Shown here: positions 1-9,403 of the stretch, piece after piece
How positions within the stretch are numbered: position 1 is the first letter of the stretch
Layout of the letters: each line of letters starts with the position of its first letter
DNA from: Bradyrhizobium neotropicale
GTDB lineage: Bacteria > Pseudomonadota > Alphaproteobacteria > Rhizobiales > Xanthobacteraceae
Direction: 5' to 3'
Length of the DNA stretch: 64,000 nucleotides
NCBI RefSeq assembly: GCF_001641695.1
Contig: NZ_LSEF01000078.1
Location: 1 to 64,000 of the forward strand
Translations under genes and position numbers: made by a program
Notes under the pieces: model-generated
What the model was told of the DNA's origin: nothing
The model's database searches: none
The model's input: the letters and a program-made list of their open reading frames with translations, nothing else

Positions 1-1397
1 GAGCTATGCGGGAAAGTGGGTGATGACGGCCTGAGATAGGCGGCGTATCGAGGCGGGTGTCGAGCCTGCCAGAACCTCTCAAGGAGAGCGATACGCCATG
101 AACGAGCCTAGCAACATTGTCGCGCTGCGTCAGCCCGACGAGATCGATGATCCACTGACCAATATCCTGCGCGCCGGTGCGCGGCAGCTTCTGGCGCAGG
201 CGGTCGAGGCCGAAGTCGAGACCTTTCTTGCCACAGTGAAGGATTTGAAGCTTGCCGACGGACGCGCCCGTGTCGTGCGGCATGGTTACGGCCCGGCGCG
301 AACGATTGCGACCGGCATCGGCCCGGTCGAGGTGGCGCGGGCGAAGATTCGGGATCGCGGAGCGGCCGGCGATGGCGAGCGGATCCGGTTCAGCTCGGCG
401 ATCCTGCCGCTGTGGGCACGGCGGACTCGAAGCCTGGATGCGCTGTTGCCGGTGCTCTACCTGCGCGGCCTTTCGACCGGCGATTTCCAGGAGGCGCTGA
501 CGGCCTTGCTGGGCAAGGACGCGCCGAACCTATCGCCCGCGGTGGTGTCCCGGCTGACGGCCGAGTGGCAAGGCGAGTACGAGCGCTGGCAGAGGCGCGA
601 TCTGTCGGCGCGCCGATATGCGTACGTGTGGGCCGATGGCGTCTTCCTGCAGGCCCGCATGGAAGACCACGGCGAGTGCATGCTAGTGCTGATCGGCGCG
701 ACGCCGGAAGGCAAGAAGGAATTGATCGGCTTCCAGGTCGGGGTGCGGGAGAGCGCGCAGAGCTGGCGTGAGCTCCTGATCGACGTCAAACAGCGCGGAT
801 TGCAGATCGCGCCCGAAATTGCCGTCGGCGACGGCGCGCTCGGCTTCTGGAAGGCGCTCGAGGAGGTCTTTCCAGGCACGCGGCACCAGCGCTGCTGGGT
901 GCATAAGACCGTGAATGTCCTCGACAAGGTCCCGCTCTCGGTGCAGGCCACCATGAAGAAGGACCTGCGCGAGGTCTACTGGGCGCCGAACCGGGCGTCC
1001 GCCGAAGCAGCGATCGACGTCTTTGCCGAGAAATACCGTGCCAAGTACGGTCGGGCGGTCGAATGTCTGGTCAAGGATCGCAGCGTCCTGCTGGCCTTCT
1101 ACGACTTTCCTGCCGAGCATTGGGATCACCTGCGCACCAGCAATCCCATCGAGAGCGTGTTCGCCACCGTGCGGCACCGGACGGTGCGCACCAAGGGTTC
1201 GTTGTCGCCGACCACCGCCAGGCTGATGGTGTTCAAGCTGGTCATGGCTGCATCAAAAACCTGGCGACGGCTCAAGGGCACAAATCAGTTGCCGAAGCTC
1301 ATCGCAGGTGTCAGATTCAACGACGGCATCGAGGTTATCCAAGTGCCGGCAAACCACGCCGCCTGATCGCCTCGTCACCCAAAATTCCGCATAGCTC
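1..1397 (+). mobile_element. Complete IS256-family insertion sequence
   Basis: The element is bounded by imperfect terminal inverted repeats of about 28 bp at 1-28 and 1370-1397. Both begin GAGCTATGCGG, and about 22 of 28 positions match. It encloses one transposase gene. IS256 elements usually make an 8-9 bp target duplication; the left flank lies outside the window, so this cannot be tested here. The right flank starts at 1398. Confidence 0.9.
98..1366 (+). CDS. IS256-family (MULE-like DDE) transposase
   Basis: A 422-aa transposase of normal length for IS256 family members. The family catalytic DDE triad is visible as Asp180 (VWADGVF), Asp245 (VGDGALGFW) and Glu352 (TSNPIES). The family CWVHK signature follows the second Asp at about residue 266. 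The ATG start has a strong AAGGAGAG ribosome binding site. The frame is intact from start to stop and both IS ends are present, so the element may still be mobile. Confidence 0.95.
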   Translation: MNEPSNIVALRQPDEIDDPLTNILRAGARQLLAQAVEAEVETFLATVKDLKLADGRARVVRHGYGPARTIATGIGPVEVARAKIRDRGAAGDGERIRFSSAILPLWARRTRSLDALLPVLYLRGLSTGDFQEALTALLGKDAPNLSPAVVSRLTAEWQGEYERWQRRDLSARRYAYVWADGVFLQARMEDHGECMLVLIGATPEGKKELIGFQVGVRESAQSWRELLIDVKQRGLQIAPEIAVGDGALGFWKALEEVFPGTRHQRCWVHKTVNVLDKVPLSVQATMKKDLREVYWAPNRASAEAAIDVFAEKYRAKYGRAVECLVKDRSVLLAFYDFPAEHWDHLRTSNPIESVFATVRHRTVRTKGSLSPTTARLMVFKLVMAASKTWRRLKGTNQLPKLIAGVRFNDGIEVIQVPANHAA

Positions 1398-1487
1398 CAG
1401 CTCAAGCGATCGATATGCTCGTTACCCGCCTCACCACCGTATCATCAAGGGCTTCCGCCCGGCACTTCAGCTGCTCGCTGGCCTGAG

Positions 1488-1904
1488 CTAACTTAGCAGC
1501 CAAATAGCAATGAAGATGATGAGCGACCAAGTGGCAATGCAAAATGCCGAGGCCGCACGCCACATGTTGACTCTTACTCGATTGCGCCAATTGATCAGCT
1601 TCAACGCACAACCATTGAAGCACCGACCGCGGACCACATCGACCAGGTGCCCGTAGCTATGAAACTCGAACTGCGAGCGGTTCTTTCGAATGTAATCGAT
1701 CCGCTCACGAGGTGAGAAACACCAAATCCATATCTCGTGAGCGCGCTCCTGCAACGCTGCCGTCAACCAACGAGACTCTTCAATGAGGGGATCTGCTCCC
1801 GTCGTCATGCTGTGTACTTCATTCATGCTGTGTGAGCTGGCCGCGTCAGACAAGCGAACATTCGCTGTCGACGCATGCGCAGTTTGGCCGCAGTTTGGCC
1901 GCAA
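1488..1904 (-). CDS. Hypothetical protein with C-terminal membrane segment
   Basis: Unrecognised protein of 138 aa from a TTG start at 1904, or 112 aa from the ATG at 1826. The body is basic and aromatic-rich, including FSPRERIDYIRKN. The last 22 residues form one hydrophobic helix (CIATWSLIIFIAIWLL), suggesting a tail-anchored membrane protein. A MerR-type promoter with a 19-bp spacer (1924-1954) points directly at this gene and supports it being real. Function unknown. Confidence 0.5.
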   Translation of the reverse strand: MRPNCGQTAHASTANVRLSDAASSHSMNEVHSMTTGADPLIEESRWLTAALQERAHEIWIWCFSPRERIDYIRKNRSQFEFHSYGHLVDVVRGRCFNGCALKLINWRNRVRVNMWRAASAFCIATWSLIIFIAIWLLS

Positions 1905-1911
1905 TTTGGCC
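1879..1911. repeat. Three tandem 11-bp units
   Basis: Two exact GCAGTTTGGCC units are followed by one variant, GCAATTTGGCC, starting at 1879, 1890 and 1901. The array lies just downstream of the predicted start of transcription from the MerR-type promoter at 1924-1954, in the leader or first codons of the minus-strand gene. Confidence 0.85.
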
Positions 1912-1923
1912 TATTGTGCGACG

Positions 1924-1954
1924 ACGCTACACCCTGACGTTACGTGAGATTCAA
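1924..1954 (-). promoter_or_regulatory. MerR/NolA-type promoter A, 19-bp spacer
   Basis: On the minus strand TTGAAT (1954-1949) is followed by exactly 19 bp and TAGCGT (1929-1924). The spacer holds the imperfect dyad CTCACGTAACGTCAG. This is the layout of MerR-family activated promoters. It shares TTGAA, a central ACGT-like dyad and TCAGG-N-TGTAG with the site in front of nolA (23426-23456). Confidence 0.7.
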
Positions 1955-2329
1955 GCTGTTTTGCGCCTACCAGATCCGGTGGGTCACGGCTTCTCGCGCT
2001 TGCTCGCATCGACAATAGGTTGGGTCTCTTGGCGGTGTCCCACCCTAAAGTTCGGGGTAGTGCGTTGGCACGTTTGAAGCGTCAGCCTCACCATACAGCC
2101 ATGAATTCCGGTCGCTGATCAACTCGTGACGAGACTTCTGCTTCTATCTCTCTCAATACGCGACGGCATGGACCGACGTGCATCGGAGAGAAACCTCAAG
2201 ACGCACTTTTTCGGAATCTCGCCGTGCCGTGGGGACCGTTCATTTGCAGAGCTTGGCCGATTCATGAATGATGCGTTTTGTTTTTCGAAGACTGCGCGGG
2301 GGCCGTGATACGACGCGGGTTCAATGAAC
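1955..2329. other. Gene-poor stretch
   Basis: About 375 bp between the MerR-type promoter and the next credible gene. Only short frames occur here on either strand and none shows a recognisable family or good ribosome binding site. Confidence 0.5.
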
Positions 2330-2545
2330 TTAAGAGTAATTGCTGGAATCCATGTCCCAATCTGATCCGAATATCGATTCTTCTGCGCGCCGGGCCAGCC
2401 GCTCATACTCGTCCGCGATCCTAAGTAACCTGCGCCTTGATTTGGGGCAGGTCAGTGAGGCTGCTTTCGACCGCGTCGCTTCGGCGCGACTTCGCCAATG
2501 TTGCGGACCATAGAATGGTTGCTTGGATGCCATGAAGATACGCAT
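2330..2545 (-). CDS. Small conserved-looking hypothetical protein
   Basis: A 71-aa protein, possibly starting at the internal Met five codons later. The segment WRSRAEATRS through RLLRIADEYERLARRAEE has the pattern of a small alpha-helical protein very common in rhizobial genomes: an aromatic start, RAEEAR, then RLLxIAxxYERLA. No function is known for that group. It is called from sequence pattern memory, not a search. Confidence 0.6.
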   Translation of the reverse strand: MRIFMASKQPFYGPQHWRSRAEATRSKAASLTCPKSRRRLLRIADEYERLARRAEESIFGSDWDMDSSNYS

Positions 2546-3154
2546 GCAAGCGGAAGGCCAAGAGACTGCCAGGCAGCTTCTTACGAACTCCGCTCAATCA
2601 CAGGCGCCGTTTTGGACGCATCAGATAGTCACGCCTGCCGAACCGGAGGCGATCGCGAAGTCGCGTTCTGAAGGCGATGGCACACATCCCAACTCGATAC
2701 CGCCGGGCACTCACAGCGCTCACAGCTTTTCAGTCATTCGGAGCACTGAGGACAGAATGATAGGCAGAAGGTAATTCCAAAAGAATGCCATGCAGAAGAA
2801 GGAAATCTCTCTTGGCGTTCGATTTCGCAGAGCTCACCCAGAACGCGAGGACGCCAATCGTTCGAAATCGCGACAGATGCGAAGCTGCAGACGATTTCTC
2901 TGCCGAGTAGAGCTGCTTCAATTCTAAATAAAACTGCCGCAGTGCCACGCCACGTGAGACTCGCCTCACTTGATAGCGACGCAGTCATCAGCGCTTCAAT
3001 AAGCGCCTATAAACCCTCGACGCATCGATGCCTGTCAATGAGCTGAGGGCCACCAGGACACCTCGCTTTTATTGACATTTGGGCGCTCGAATTCCGACAT
3101 CTCGGCCAGGCGAGGTGTGGTGGTTGACGACAGTGTCTCGCTGGAGTTGCTAGA
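2546..3154. other. Gene-poor stretch
   Basis: About 600 bp without a gene that can be supported. Overlapping minus-strand frames between 2730 and 2988 have no recognisable family and no clear ribosome binding site. They are left uncalled. Confidence 0.45.
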
Positions 3155-3400
3155 ATGGATGACATTGTGCCTGAACGAAACCGGACATCCGAGCCTCTCC
3201 TGAGCGCGGCATTTGAGAAGTCATGGCGCTTCGTGGAGAAAGATCCGTTCCTGACCCACAATGCGAGGGACGTGTTGCGCGCGCGGTTGCGCGCCCATCT
3301 TGAGCGCTCATCGCGGAGTGGCGAACAAAATCCTTTTCAACTGGCAAACAGCGCCATCTGGAATCTACGCAATGAGTTGGGACGGCGGCCCGGCAGCTGA
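3155..3400 (+). CDS. Small hypothetical protein
   Basis: An 81-aa, Arg/Glu-rich soluble protein. The pattern FEKSWRFVEKDPFLT, a block of ARLRAHLE, and LANSAIWNLRNEL resembles a short protein family found repeatedly in Bradyrhizobium genomes with no assigned function. It stands alone between two gene-poor stretches. Confidence 0.6.
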   Translation: MDDIVPERNRTSEPLLSAAFEKSWRFVEKDPFLTHNARDVLRARLRAHLERSSRSGEQNPFQLANSAIWNLRNELGRRPGS

Positions 3401-3728
3401 CGCCACGCCGCACGCAACGACTTCTCCCCTCTTTTCGGATCTGCCGCTATAGGCGCATCGAGATGAAACAAACATCTTGCTGTCGTCTTGAGGGGCCCCT
3501 GGATCACATTTCGTGCACTCGGGACAGCCTTCGCCCTCGTCCACCGAGTTCCGCATTGGGAGCGTCGACCGATTTCGAGTGACGGCGGGCGATTAGAAGG
3601 CCTTCCAGCCTGGAAAGCGCCACGCAAAACTGTTTACCGACCCTACATCTCGGCGCGCGCTTTTGCCGCTCAACACGCTACCCCAGCGCGAGGTGTCCCG
3701 AAATGGCCAAGCTTGTTTGGTCGCCTGC
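3401..3728. other. Intergenic stretch downstream of nifA
   Basis: About 330 bp downstream of the convergent ends of the small plus-strand gene and nifA. No gene, nod box or obvious terminator was identified. Confidence 0.45.
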
Positions 3729-5567
3729 TCAGAACCTCTTAATCTCTATGCCAAACTTCCGCAGCGCATAGCCAATTTGACGCGGCGTCAATCCAAGCAG
3801 ACGGGCCGCCTTTGCCTGCACCCAGCCCGATTTTTCCATCGCGGCGATGAGGGTATCACGATCTGCCATGTTCGCGCTCCTTAGAAGCGAGGTATTACCC
3901 GGCATCAAGGCCACCGGTTCATTCTCGCCCGTCTGGGCTGGGCCAGGAAGTAACGGACCCGCCTCAACCGGCGCGATGACCGGCTTTGCCGGAGGCTCTC
4001 CGCACCGTACCGATCGCGGAGCCATTCCGTTGGATCCGCCCTTCCATAGCAGCGCGGAAAGGCACTGGCCGTGACGGCAGGCAAAATCGTCCTTGAGAAT
4101 GGACGGTCCGGGCGCCAACGTCGCGGTACGCTGCACGCAATTTTCGAGTTCGCGAACGTTGCCGGGAAAGCCACAGCTCATCAGCACTTCCATGGCACTT
4201 GGATCAAAGGTCAGCGTACGCCCATTCTCGTGATTGAAGTTCTTTAGAAACTCCGCGGCAAGCAAGGGAATGTCGCTGCGCCTCTCACGCAAGGGAGGCA
4301 ATAGCAGGGGAACCACGCTGATGCGATAGTACAGGTCGGCGCGAAACTCGTTCTTTTCCACGGCCAATTCGAGGTCACGGTTGGTCGCAGCAATCACGCG
4401 GACATTGACCTTGACGGTCTGCGCGCTACCCACCCGCTCGAACTCCTGCTCCTGCAGGACGCGCAACAGCTTTGCCTGAAAGGCGGCCGAGATTTCCCCG
4501 ATCTCGTCAAGGAACAGCGTCCCCTTGTCAGCAAGCTCAAAACGCCCTTTGCGTGAATTGAGAGCACCGGTAAAGGCTCCCCTTTCATGACCGAATAGTT
4601 CGGATTCCAACACGGTCTCGGCGAGCGCTGCGCAGTTCATCTTGATGAACGGGCGTTTCGAACGCGGCGATAGCTCATGGATAGCCTTGGCGACGAGCTC
4701 CTTTCCGGTTCCGGACTCGCCGCGCAACAGCACGGTTGCGTTGGATTTTGCTACCACCGCGATCTTATCGAGAAGCCCACGTAACGGCGGGCTGATGCCA
4801 ATGATGCCGTCGATATGCACCTTCCTACGCTCCCGCCTCTGGTTCTTGAATTCGGAGAGTTCCTTCTGAAGACGATAGCTTTCTGACATGAGACGTTTGC
4901 GGTCCCGGCCGACGAGGCGATGCAACTTCACTGACTGTCCAACCAATTTGGCAATCATACAGAGCAAGCGGACGTCGGGCTCGAGTGGGACCATTGGCTC
5001 GTCGTTCGTCACACGCTCGATCGACAGCGTTCCCACCACCTTTTCATCATTGACAATAGGGACGCCGATGAACGACACCCGCGTGTAATCGGAAGCGCCG
5101 AGCACGTCCAAATCTGCCGCACTGAACGCCGGATGCGTGGCAATGTTCTCGGCCACAAAGTCAGCGCCAGTGGAAACGATCTGCTCGATGGCTTTTTGCG
5201 GAAGGCGCATGCGGTAGCGCTCATCGCTCCCCTCGCTCCATCCCGGACCGACCGCAATCTCGGGCTCGTCATCATCTGCGAGCAAAGAAATCACACCATG
5301 TCTCATCTGCAGGAAGGATTGCAGAAGGTCGACCACATTCGCCAGCGTAACCTCAAGCCGAGACGCACTGGCGAGTATTTGCGTTATTTCGACGAGGCCC
5401 CTCAGTGCGGTTTCGTTCAACGCGACCACGATGGAGCGGCCGGTCTCGGCTTCATGTCGCTCGCATTCGGAAGTGGCCTGCGTCTCGACGGCGCCTTCTT
5501 CGCACTGATCATTCTGCCAGGCACCTCGTTCAAACTTCGGAGTATCGCCTTCCATCTGACAGTCCAT
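3729..5567 (-). CDS. nifA: NifA, sigma-54-dependent activator of nitrogen fixation genes
   Basis: Master activator that works with RpoN at -24/-12 promoters. The open frame extends to 5822 (697 codons). I place the start at the ATG at 5567 (612 aa), closer to the known size of Bradyrhizobium NifA; another ATG lies at 5555. Numbered on the long frame: GAF domain at about 140-300; AAA+ domain with Walker A GESGTGKE (368-375), GAFTGA (415-420) and Walker B LFLDEIGE (436-443); C-terminal Fis-type helix-turn-helix at about 655-690. Cysteines 550, 562, 582 and 587 give C-X11-C-X19-C-X4-C, the signature of oxygen-sensitive rhizobial NifA. fixR, which precedes nifA in B. diazoefficiens, is absent. 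It probably acts on the fixA and 34402 promoters in this window. Confidence 0.95.
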   Translation of the reverse strand: MDCQMEGDTPKFERGAWQNDQCEEGAVETQATSECERHEAETGRSIVVALNETALRGLVEITQILASASRLEVTLANVVDLLQSFLQMRHGVISLLADDDEPEIAVGPGWSEGSDERYRMRLPQKAIEQIVSTGADFVAENIATHPAFSAADLDVLGASDYTRVSFIGVPIVNDEKVVGTLSIERVTNDEPMVPLEPDVRLLCMIAKLVGQSVKLHRLVGRDRKRLMSESYRLQKELSEFKNQRRERRKVHIDGIIGISPPLRGLLDKIAVVAKSNATVLLRGESGTGKELVAKAIHELSPRSKRPFIKMNCAALAETVLESELFGHERGAFTGALNSRKGRFELADKGTLFLDEIGEISAAFQAKLLRVLQEQEFERVGSAQTVKVNVRVIAATNRDLELAVEKNEFRADLYYRISVVPLLLPPLRERRSDIPLLAAEFLKNFNHENGRTLTFDPSAMEVLMSCGFPGNVRELENCVQRTATLAPGPSILKDDFACRHGQCLSALLWKGGSNGMAPRSVRCGEPPAKPVIAPVEAGPLLPGPAQTGENEPVALMPGNTSLLRSANMADRDTLIAAMEKSGWVQAKAARLLGLTPRQIGYALRKFGIEIKRF

Positions 5568-6287
5568 CTCGCACCAACGCTTCGCAGAGATATCACACCT
5601 GCCTGATGCGGCGCTAAACACGTAAGCGTGCCATTCTCTACATTCCGTACGATCCAGTTCAAGTCTTGGTGCTTTGCGACCCAATGTCGCGTCCGCAAGT
5701 TTCTTGTCGGACTCCAAACATCGGCGGATTTCATACATCACGCGCGTCTGGTTTCGCACAGAGGGCCCATGCGAATTACACGTCACTTCTAGCGATGAAG
5801 AATCTGACGTGATGATCACCACACGTGAGATTTACGCATCGCAGTGAGGGAATGCACCGACACACAGAAGGTGGGGCTCGCCTTTCCCAAGGACCCTCCC
5901 CGCAAGTACAGCAAAGCCCACCGGCCGTCGTCCGGGAACAGCCCTGCCTTGTCTGCAAGCAGACCCCATGCGAGGCCCATCATCTCAAGTTTGCCAAACC
6001 CAGGGCTCTCGGTCGCAAGGTCAGCGACGAGTTTACCGTGCATCGGCGCGGCAACGAGAGGGCGTGGTGGGCCGACATGCAGATAGCGCCGCTGCCCGTC
6101 GCGAAAGACTTGTGGGCGGCAAGCCCAATCCACCGCTCGGCCAGCTGGCCCGCAACAGAAAGAACTGCTGGTTCGATCGCTGGCGGGAAAACGTCACCCC
6201 CATGAACGGGACCATTCCACTCACACCTCGCTTGTCATCCCTCACAAGATGGGCTCAGTAAGTTGAAACAGCTAACCAGATCCGGTG
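5568..6287. other. Upstream region of nifA, no convincing gene
   Basis: About 700 bp between nolK and nifA. Part of it (5568-5822) is open in frame with nifA but does not resemble the NifA N-terminus. No fixR-like dehydrogenase is present. A TGGCACG half site occurs at 5633-5627 on the minus strand but lacks a matching -12 element. nifA regulatory sequences should lie here, but none could be defined by eye. Confidence 0.5.
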
Positions 6288-7232
6288 TCAGCCATCTCTC
6301 GGCAAATACGCTTTATATGTGCGCCTGATGCCCTCATCGAGCGACGTGCGCGCGCGCCAGCCGAACCTAGCGAGATGGCTGACATCGAGCAGTTTGCGCG
6401 GCGTGCCGTCAGGCCGCGAGCCGTCGAAGGTGATCTCGCCCTGATAGCCGACGATGTCGGCGACCACGCGAGCGAATTCGGCGATCGTGATGTCTTCGCC
6501 GGTGCCTATGTTGACGAGCTCGGGACTCGAGTAAGTCTTCATGAGGTGCACGCAGGCATCGGCCATGTCGTCGACATAGAGGAATTCGCGGCGCGGCGTG
6601 CCGGTGCCCCAGACCACGACGCTTTTTGCATCCGTAACCTTGGCCTCGTGAAAGCGCCGGATCAGCGCGGCGACGACGTGGCTCAATTCGGGGTGATAAT
6701 TGTCGCCGGGGCCGTAGAGATTGGTCGGCATCACGCTGATGAAGTCGCATCCGTACTGGCTGCGATAGGCCTCCGCCATCTTGATGCCGGCGATCTTGGC
6801 GATGGCATAAGGCTCGTTGGTCGGCTCCAGCGGGCCGGTCAGCATCGAGTCTTCGCGGAGCGGCTGGGCCGCCAGCTTCGGATAGATGCAGGAGGAGCCG
6901 AGGAACATCAGCTTCTCGGCGCCGTTTTGATGCGCGGCATGGATCACGTTCGCCGCGATCGCGATGTTGTCGTAGATGAACTCGGCGCGCAGCGTGTTGT
7001 TGGCGACGATGCCGCCGACCTTGGCCGCGGCGAGGAACACGACCTGCGGCCGCACGCGTCCGAACCAGTCGAACACGGCGGCCTGGTTGCAGAGGTCGAC
7101 CTCGCGCCGATCCACTGTAATGAGCTTGACATCCTCGCGCGCGAGCCGGCGCACCAGCGCAGCGCCGACCATGCCGCGATGACCGGCGACGTAGACGCTT
7201 TTGCCCGTCAGCTCAAACGCTGCGCTGGCCAT
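6288..7232 (-). CDS. nolK: GDP-L-fucose synthase (GDP-4-keto-6-deoxymannose epimerase/reductase)
   Basis: Second enzyme of GDP-fucose synthesis: it epimerises and reduces the product of NoeL with NADPH. The protein is 314 aa from the ATG at 7232, typical of GDP-fucose synthases. An NAD(P)-binding Rossmann motif is at the N terminus (VAGHRGMVGAAL). GSSCIYP and YAIAKIAG provide the Ser/Tyr/Lys catalytic set, and GTGTPRREFLYVDD is also typical. The start overlaps the end of noeL by 20 nt, so the pair is translationally linked. GDP-fucose is the donor used by NodZ. Confidence 0.93.
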   Translation of the reverse strand: MASAAFELTGKSVYVAGHRGMVGAALVRRLAREDVKLITVDRREVDLCNQAAVFDWFGRVRPQVVFLAAAKVGGIVANNTLRAEFIYDNIAIAANVIHAAHQNGAEKLMFLGSSCIYPKLAAQPLREDSMLTGPLEPTNEPYAIAKIAGIKMAEAYRSQYGCDFISVMPTNLYGPGDNYHPELSHVVAALIRRFHEAKVTDAKSVVVWGTGTPRREFLYVDDMADACVHLMKTYSSPELVNIGTGEDITIAEFARVVADIVGYQGEITFDGSRPDGTPRKLLDVSHLARFGWRARTSLDEGIRRTYKAYLPRDG

Positions 7233-8283
7233 TTGCGATGTCTCGTTTGGCTTCCGCCAGGTCCCCCGCCACCATCTCCTCGACGAGCTGCGCGAAGGTG
7301 CGCTTCGGCGTCCAGCCGAGCACCTCGCGCGCCTTGCTGGCATCGCCGACCAGCAGATCGACCTCGGTGGGCCGGAAATAGGTCGGATCGATCTTCACCA
7401 CGGTCTTGCCGCTCTTGGCATCGACGCCGGTCTCCTCGACGCCCTTGCCGCGCCATTCGATGCGGCGGCCGACCTGCGCGAAGGCGAGCTCGACCATCTC
7501 GCGCACCGAACGCATCTCGCCGGTGGCGAGCACGAAATCGCCGGGCTTGTCGGCCTGCAGGATCCTGTGCATGCCCTCGACATAGTCTTTGGCATGGCCC
7601 CAGTCGCGCTTGGCCTCGAGATTGCCGAGATAGAGCGTCTGTTCCAGACCGACCTCGATACGGGCGACGCCGCGGGTGATCTTGCGGGTCACGAAGGTCT
7701 CGCCGCGGATCGGGCTCTCGTGGTTGAACAGGATGCCGTTACTGGCGAACATGCCGTAGGCTTCGCGGTAGTTCACCGTGATCCAGTAGCCGTAGAGCTT
7801 GGCGACGCCGTAGGGCGAGCGCGGATAGAACGGCGTCGTCTCCTTCTGCGGGATCTCCTGGACGAGGCCATAGAGCTCGGAGGTCGAGGCCTGGTAGAAC
7901 CGCGTCTCCTTCTCCATGCCGAGGATGCGGATCGCTTCCAGGAGGCGCAGCACGCCGATGGCGTCGGCATTGGCGGTGTATTCCGGGCTCTCGAAGCTGA
8001 CCGCGACGTGGCTTTGGGCGGCGAGGTTGTAGATCTCGGTCGGCCGGATCTGCTGCACCAGGCGGATCAGATTGGTCGAGTCCGTCATGTCGCCGTAATG
8101 CATCAGGAACGGCACGTTGCCGACATGCGGGTCCTGGTAGAGATGATCGACACGCGCGGTGTTGAAGGAGGACGAGCGCCGCTTGATCCCGTGCACGACA
8201 TAGCCGAGCGACAGCAGATATTCGGCGAGATAGGCCCCGTCCTGTCCGGTGACTCCGGTGATTAAAGCGATACGCTCACGCAT
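7213..8283 (-). CDS. noeL: GDP-mannose 4,6-dehydratase
   Basis: First step of GDP-fucose synthesis, GDP-mannose to GDP-4-keto-6-deoxymannose. The 356-aa short-chain dehydrogenase-like protein starts with the NADP motif TGVTGQDGAYLAEYLL. It carries the family signatures QASTSELYG and SPYGVAKLYGYW (Tyr-X3-Lys) and the GDP-mannose-binding stretch HESPIRGETFVTRKI. It lies 360 bp downstream of noeI and overlaps nolK. The symbol follows the NGR234 nomenclature; gmd is the generic name. Confidence 0.93.
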   Translation of the reverse strand: MRERIALITGVTGQDGAYLAEYLLSLGYVVHGIKRRSSSFNTARVDHLYQDPHVGNVPFLMHYGDMTDSTNLIRLVQQIRPTEIYNLAAQSHVAVSFESPEYTANADAIGVLRLLEAIRILGMEKETRFYQASTSELYGLVQEIPQKETTPFYPRSPYGVAKLYGYWITVNYREAYGMFASNGILFNHESPIRGETFVTRKITRGVARIEVGLEQTLYLGNLEAKRDWGHAKDYVEGMHRILQADKPGDFVLATGEMRSVREMVELAFAQVGRRIEWRGKGVEETGVDAKSGKTVVKIDPTYFRPTEVDLLVGDASKAREVLGWTPKRTFAQLVEEMVAGDLAEAKRDIANGQRSV

Positions 8284-8643
8284 TGCCCAAGCCGATCTTT
8301 CTCTCCGCTTTGTCCTAAGATGAACGCTAACAATGCACCAGAGCCCGACGCAAATGTTCGAACTGGTCGATAGCCAGATGAGGTCTCGGCCTTTTGCTTG
8401 CTTAGGCGGGCTTCACGCGGCTTGGGATAAGCCAGGGTGTCTGCGCGCGAATTCAAAGGCCCGAAATCGGGAAGCCGTCGAGGACCCGTCAAAACTTGAC
8501 ATTGCTTGCTCGGCAAGGCGATCGCGTCGTCTCATTTACTTTAAAGACGGCTCGCGAGCGCATTTGGTGAGCGCTCGCGCATCTGCCAGGCGTACCAGCG
8601 TGGCAAGCACGCCTGTCGCTGGACGGGAGCAGAACGATGCGTC
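8284..8643. other. Intergenic gap between noeI and noeL
   Basis: About 360 bp, the second-largest gap in the downstream half of the nod run. No nod box was found. Short frames here show no family features. Confidence 0.5.
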
Positions 8644-9378
8644 CTAAAGGCTCGTATTCCTGAGCAATACATCCCCCTCAACTTCCCGGGGATATTGGAT
8701 CACAACCTCGAACGAGGGTAACAGTCGGAGAATGGCCTGTAGCGAGAGCTGCCCCTCATAGAGTTCCTTGTCGCTGTATTCCGTGTAGAGAAACCGAGTC
8801 TTGTCCAAGATTTCTTTGCCGCCATCGATGACGTCCGCTTCGGCCCCTTGTACATCCATCCAAATGAGATCGATTTTCTTCAGACCCGCTTCGTCGCACC
8901 AATCGTCCAGCCTCCGAGTCTCAACCGGAATGGGGCGATCAAATCGAACCCAATCATACTCGACAAGATGCTTCTTCGGTCGACGTATCGAGCCGGATAG
9001 ATCCCACTCTTTGGCCTCGCCCTCTCCATTGCTTGGATGGAAGTCGATGGTTCCATTTCGATCGCTGATAGCGACCTCAAACAGCGCGACCTTGTCGAGG
9101 TGCGGCTCCATCTTCGTTTTGAACCGCGCTGCCGCTCGCGGATCCGGCTCAAAGCAATGGAGCTTGGCCTCCGGACACAGCTCGAGAAAGCATCGACTAT
9201 CTGTTCCGTCATTGCAGCCGATGTCCAGAATGACAGGATCTGGCTTTTGAAGAAGCGAGATGATGTGCTCATGTACTGTTACCAAGACAAGTTCTCCTTC
9301 ATGCGTTCGAAACGTCCATTGCAGTCCGCTGGATAGACCTTGGTCTGGCTCCGAGAAGCCGCGGTATTTCGTTGACAA
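8644..9378 (-). CDS. noeI: FkbM-type methyltransferase, probable Nod-factor fucose 2-O-methyltransferase
   Basis: A 244-aa SAM-dependent methyltransferase of the FkbM family. Motif I is VILDIGCNDGTDS, the acidic strand-2 end is LHCFEPDP, and the typical FkbM stretch is IDLIWMDVQGAEADVI. NoeI of Rhizobium sp. NGR234 adds the 2-O-methyl group to fucose on the Nod factor; the position beside a sulfotransferase, nodZ and fucose-synthesis genes makes this role likely. The apparent start is a TTG only 25 nt after the sulfotransferase stop, so translation is probably coupled. Confidence 0.8.
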   Translation of the reverse strand: MSTKYRGFSEPDQGLSSGLQWTFRTHEGELVLVTVHEHIISLLQKPDPVILDIGCNDGTDSRCFLELCPEAKLHCFEPDPRAAARFKTKMEPHLDKVALFEVAISDRNGTIDFHPSNGEGEAKEWDLSGSIRRPKKHLVEYDWVRFDRPIPVETRRLDDWCDEAGLKKIDLIWMDVQGAEADVIDGGKEILDKTRFLYTEYSDKELYEGQLSLQAILRLLPSFEVVIQYPREVEGDVLLRNTSL

Positions 9379-9403
9379 TTCAATGCGCCGGTTGAAAAAC
9401 GCC

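Noticed and set aside
5617..5633. TGGCACG on the minus strand upstream of nifA as an RpoN promoter
   Set aside because: The -24 block is perfect but at the correct spacing the -12 reads CGTG instead of TTGC, so the invariant GC is missing.
6285..8265. Long plus-strand open frames (464 and 354 codons) opposite nolK and noeL
   Set aside because: They are antisense shadows of GC-rich genes with strong family matches on the minus strand; the plus-strand products are Arg/Ala-rich and resemble nothing.
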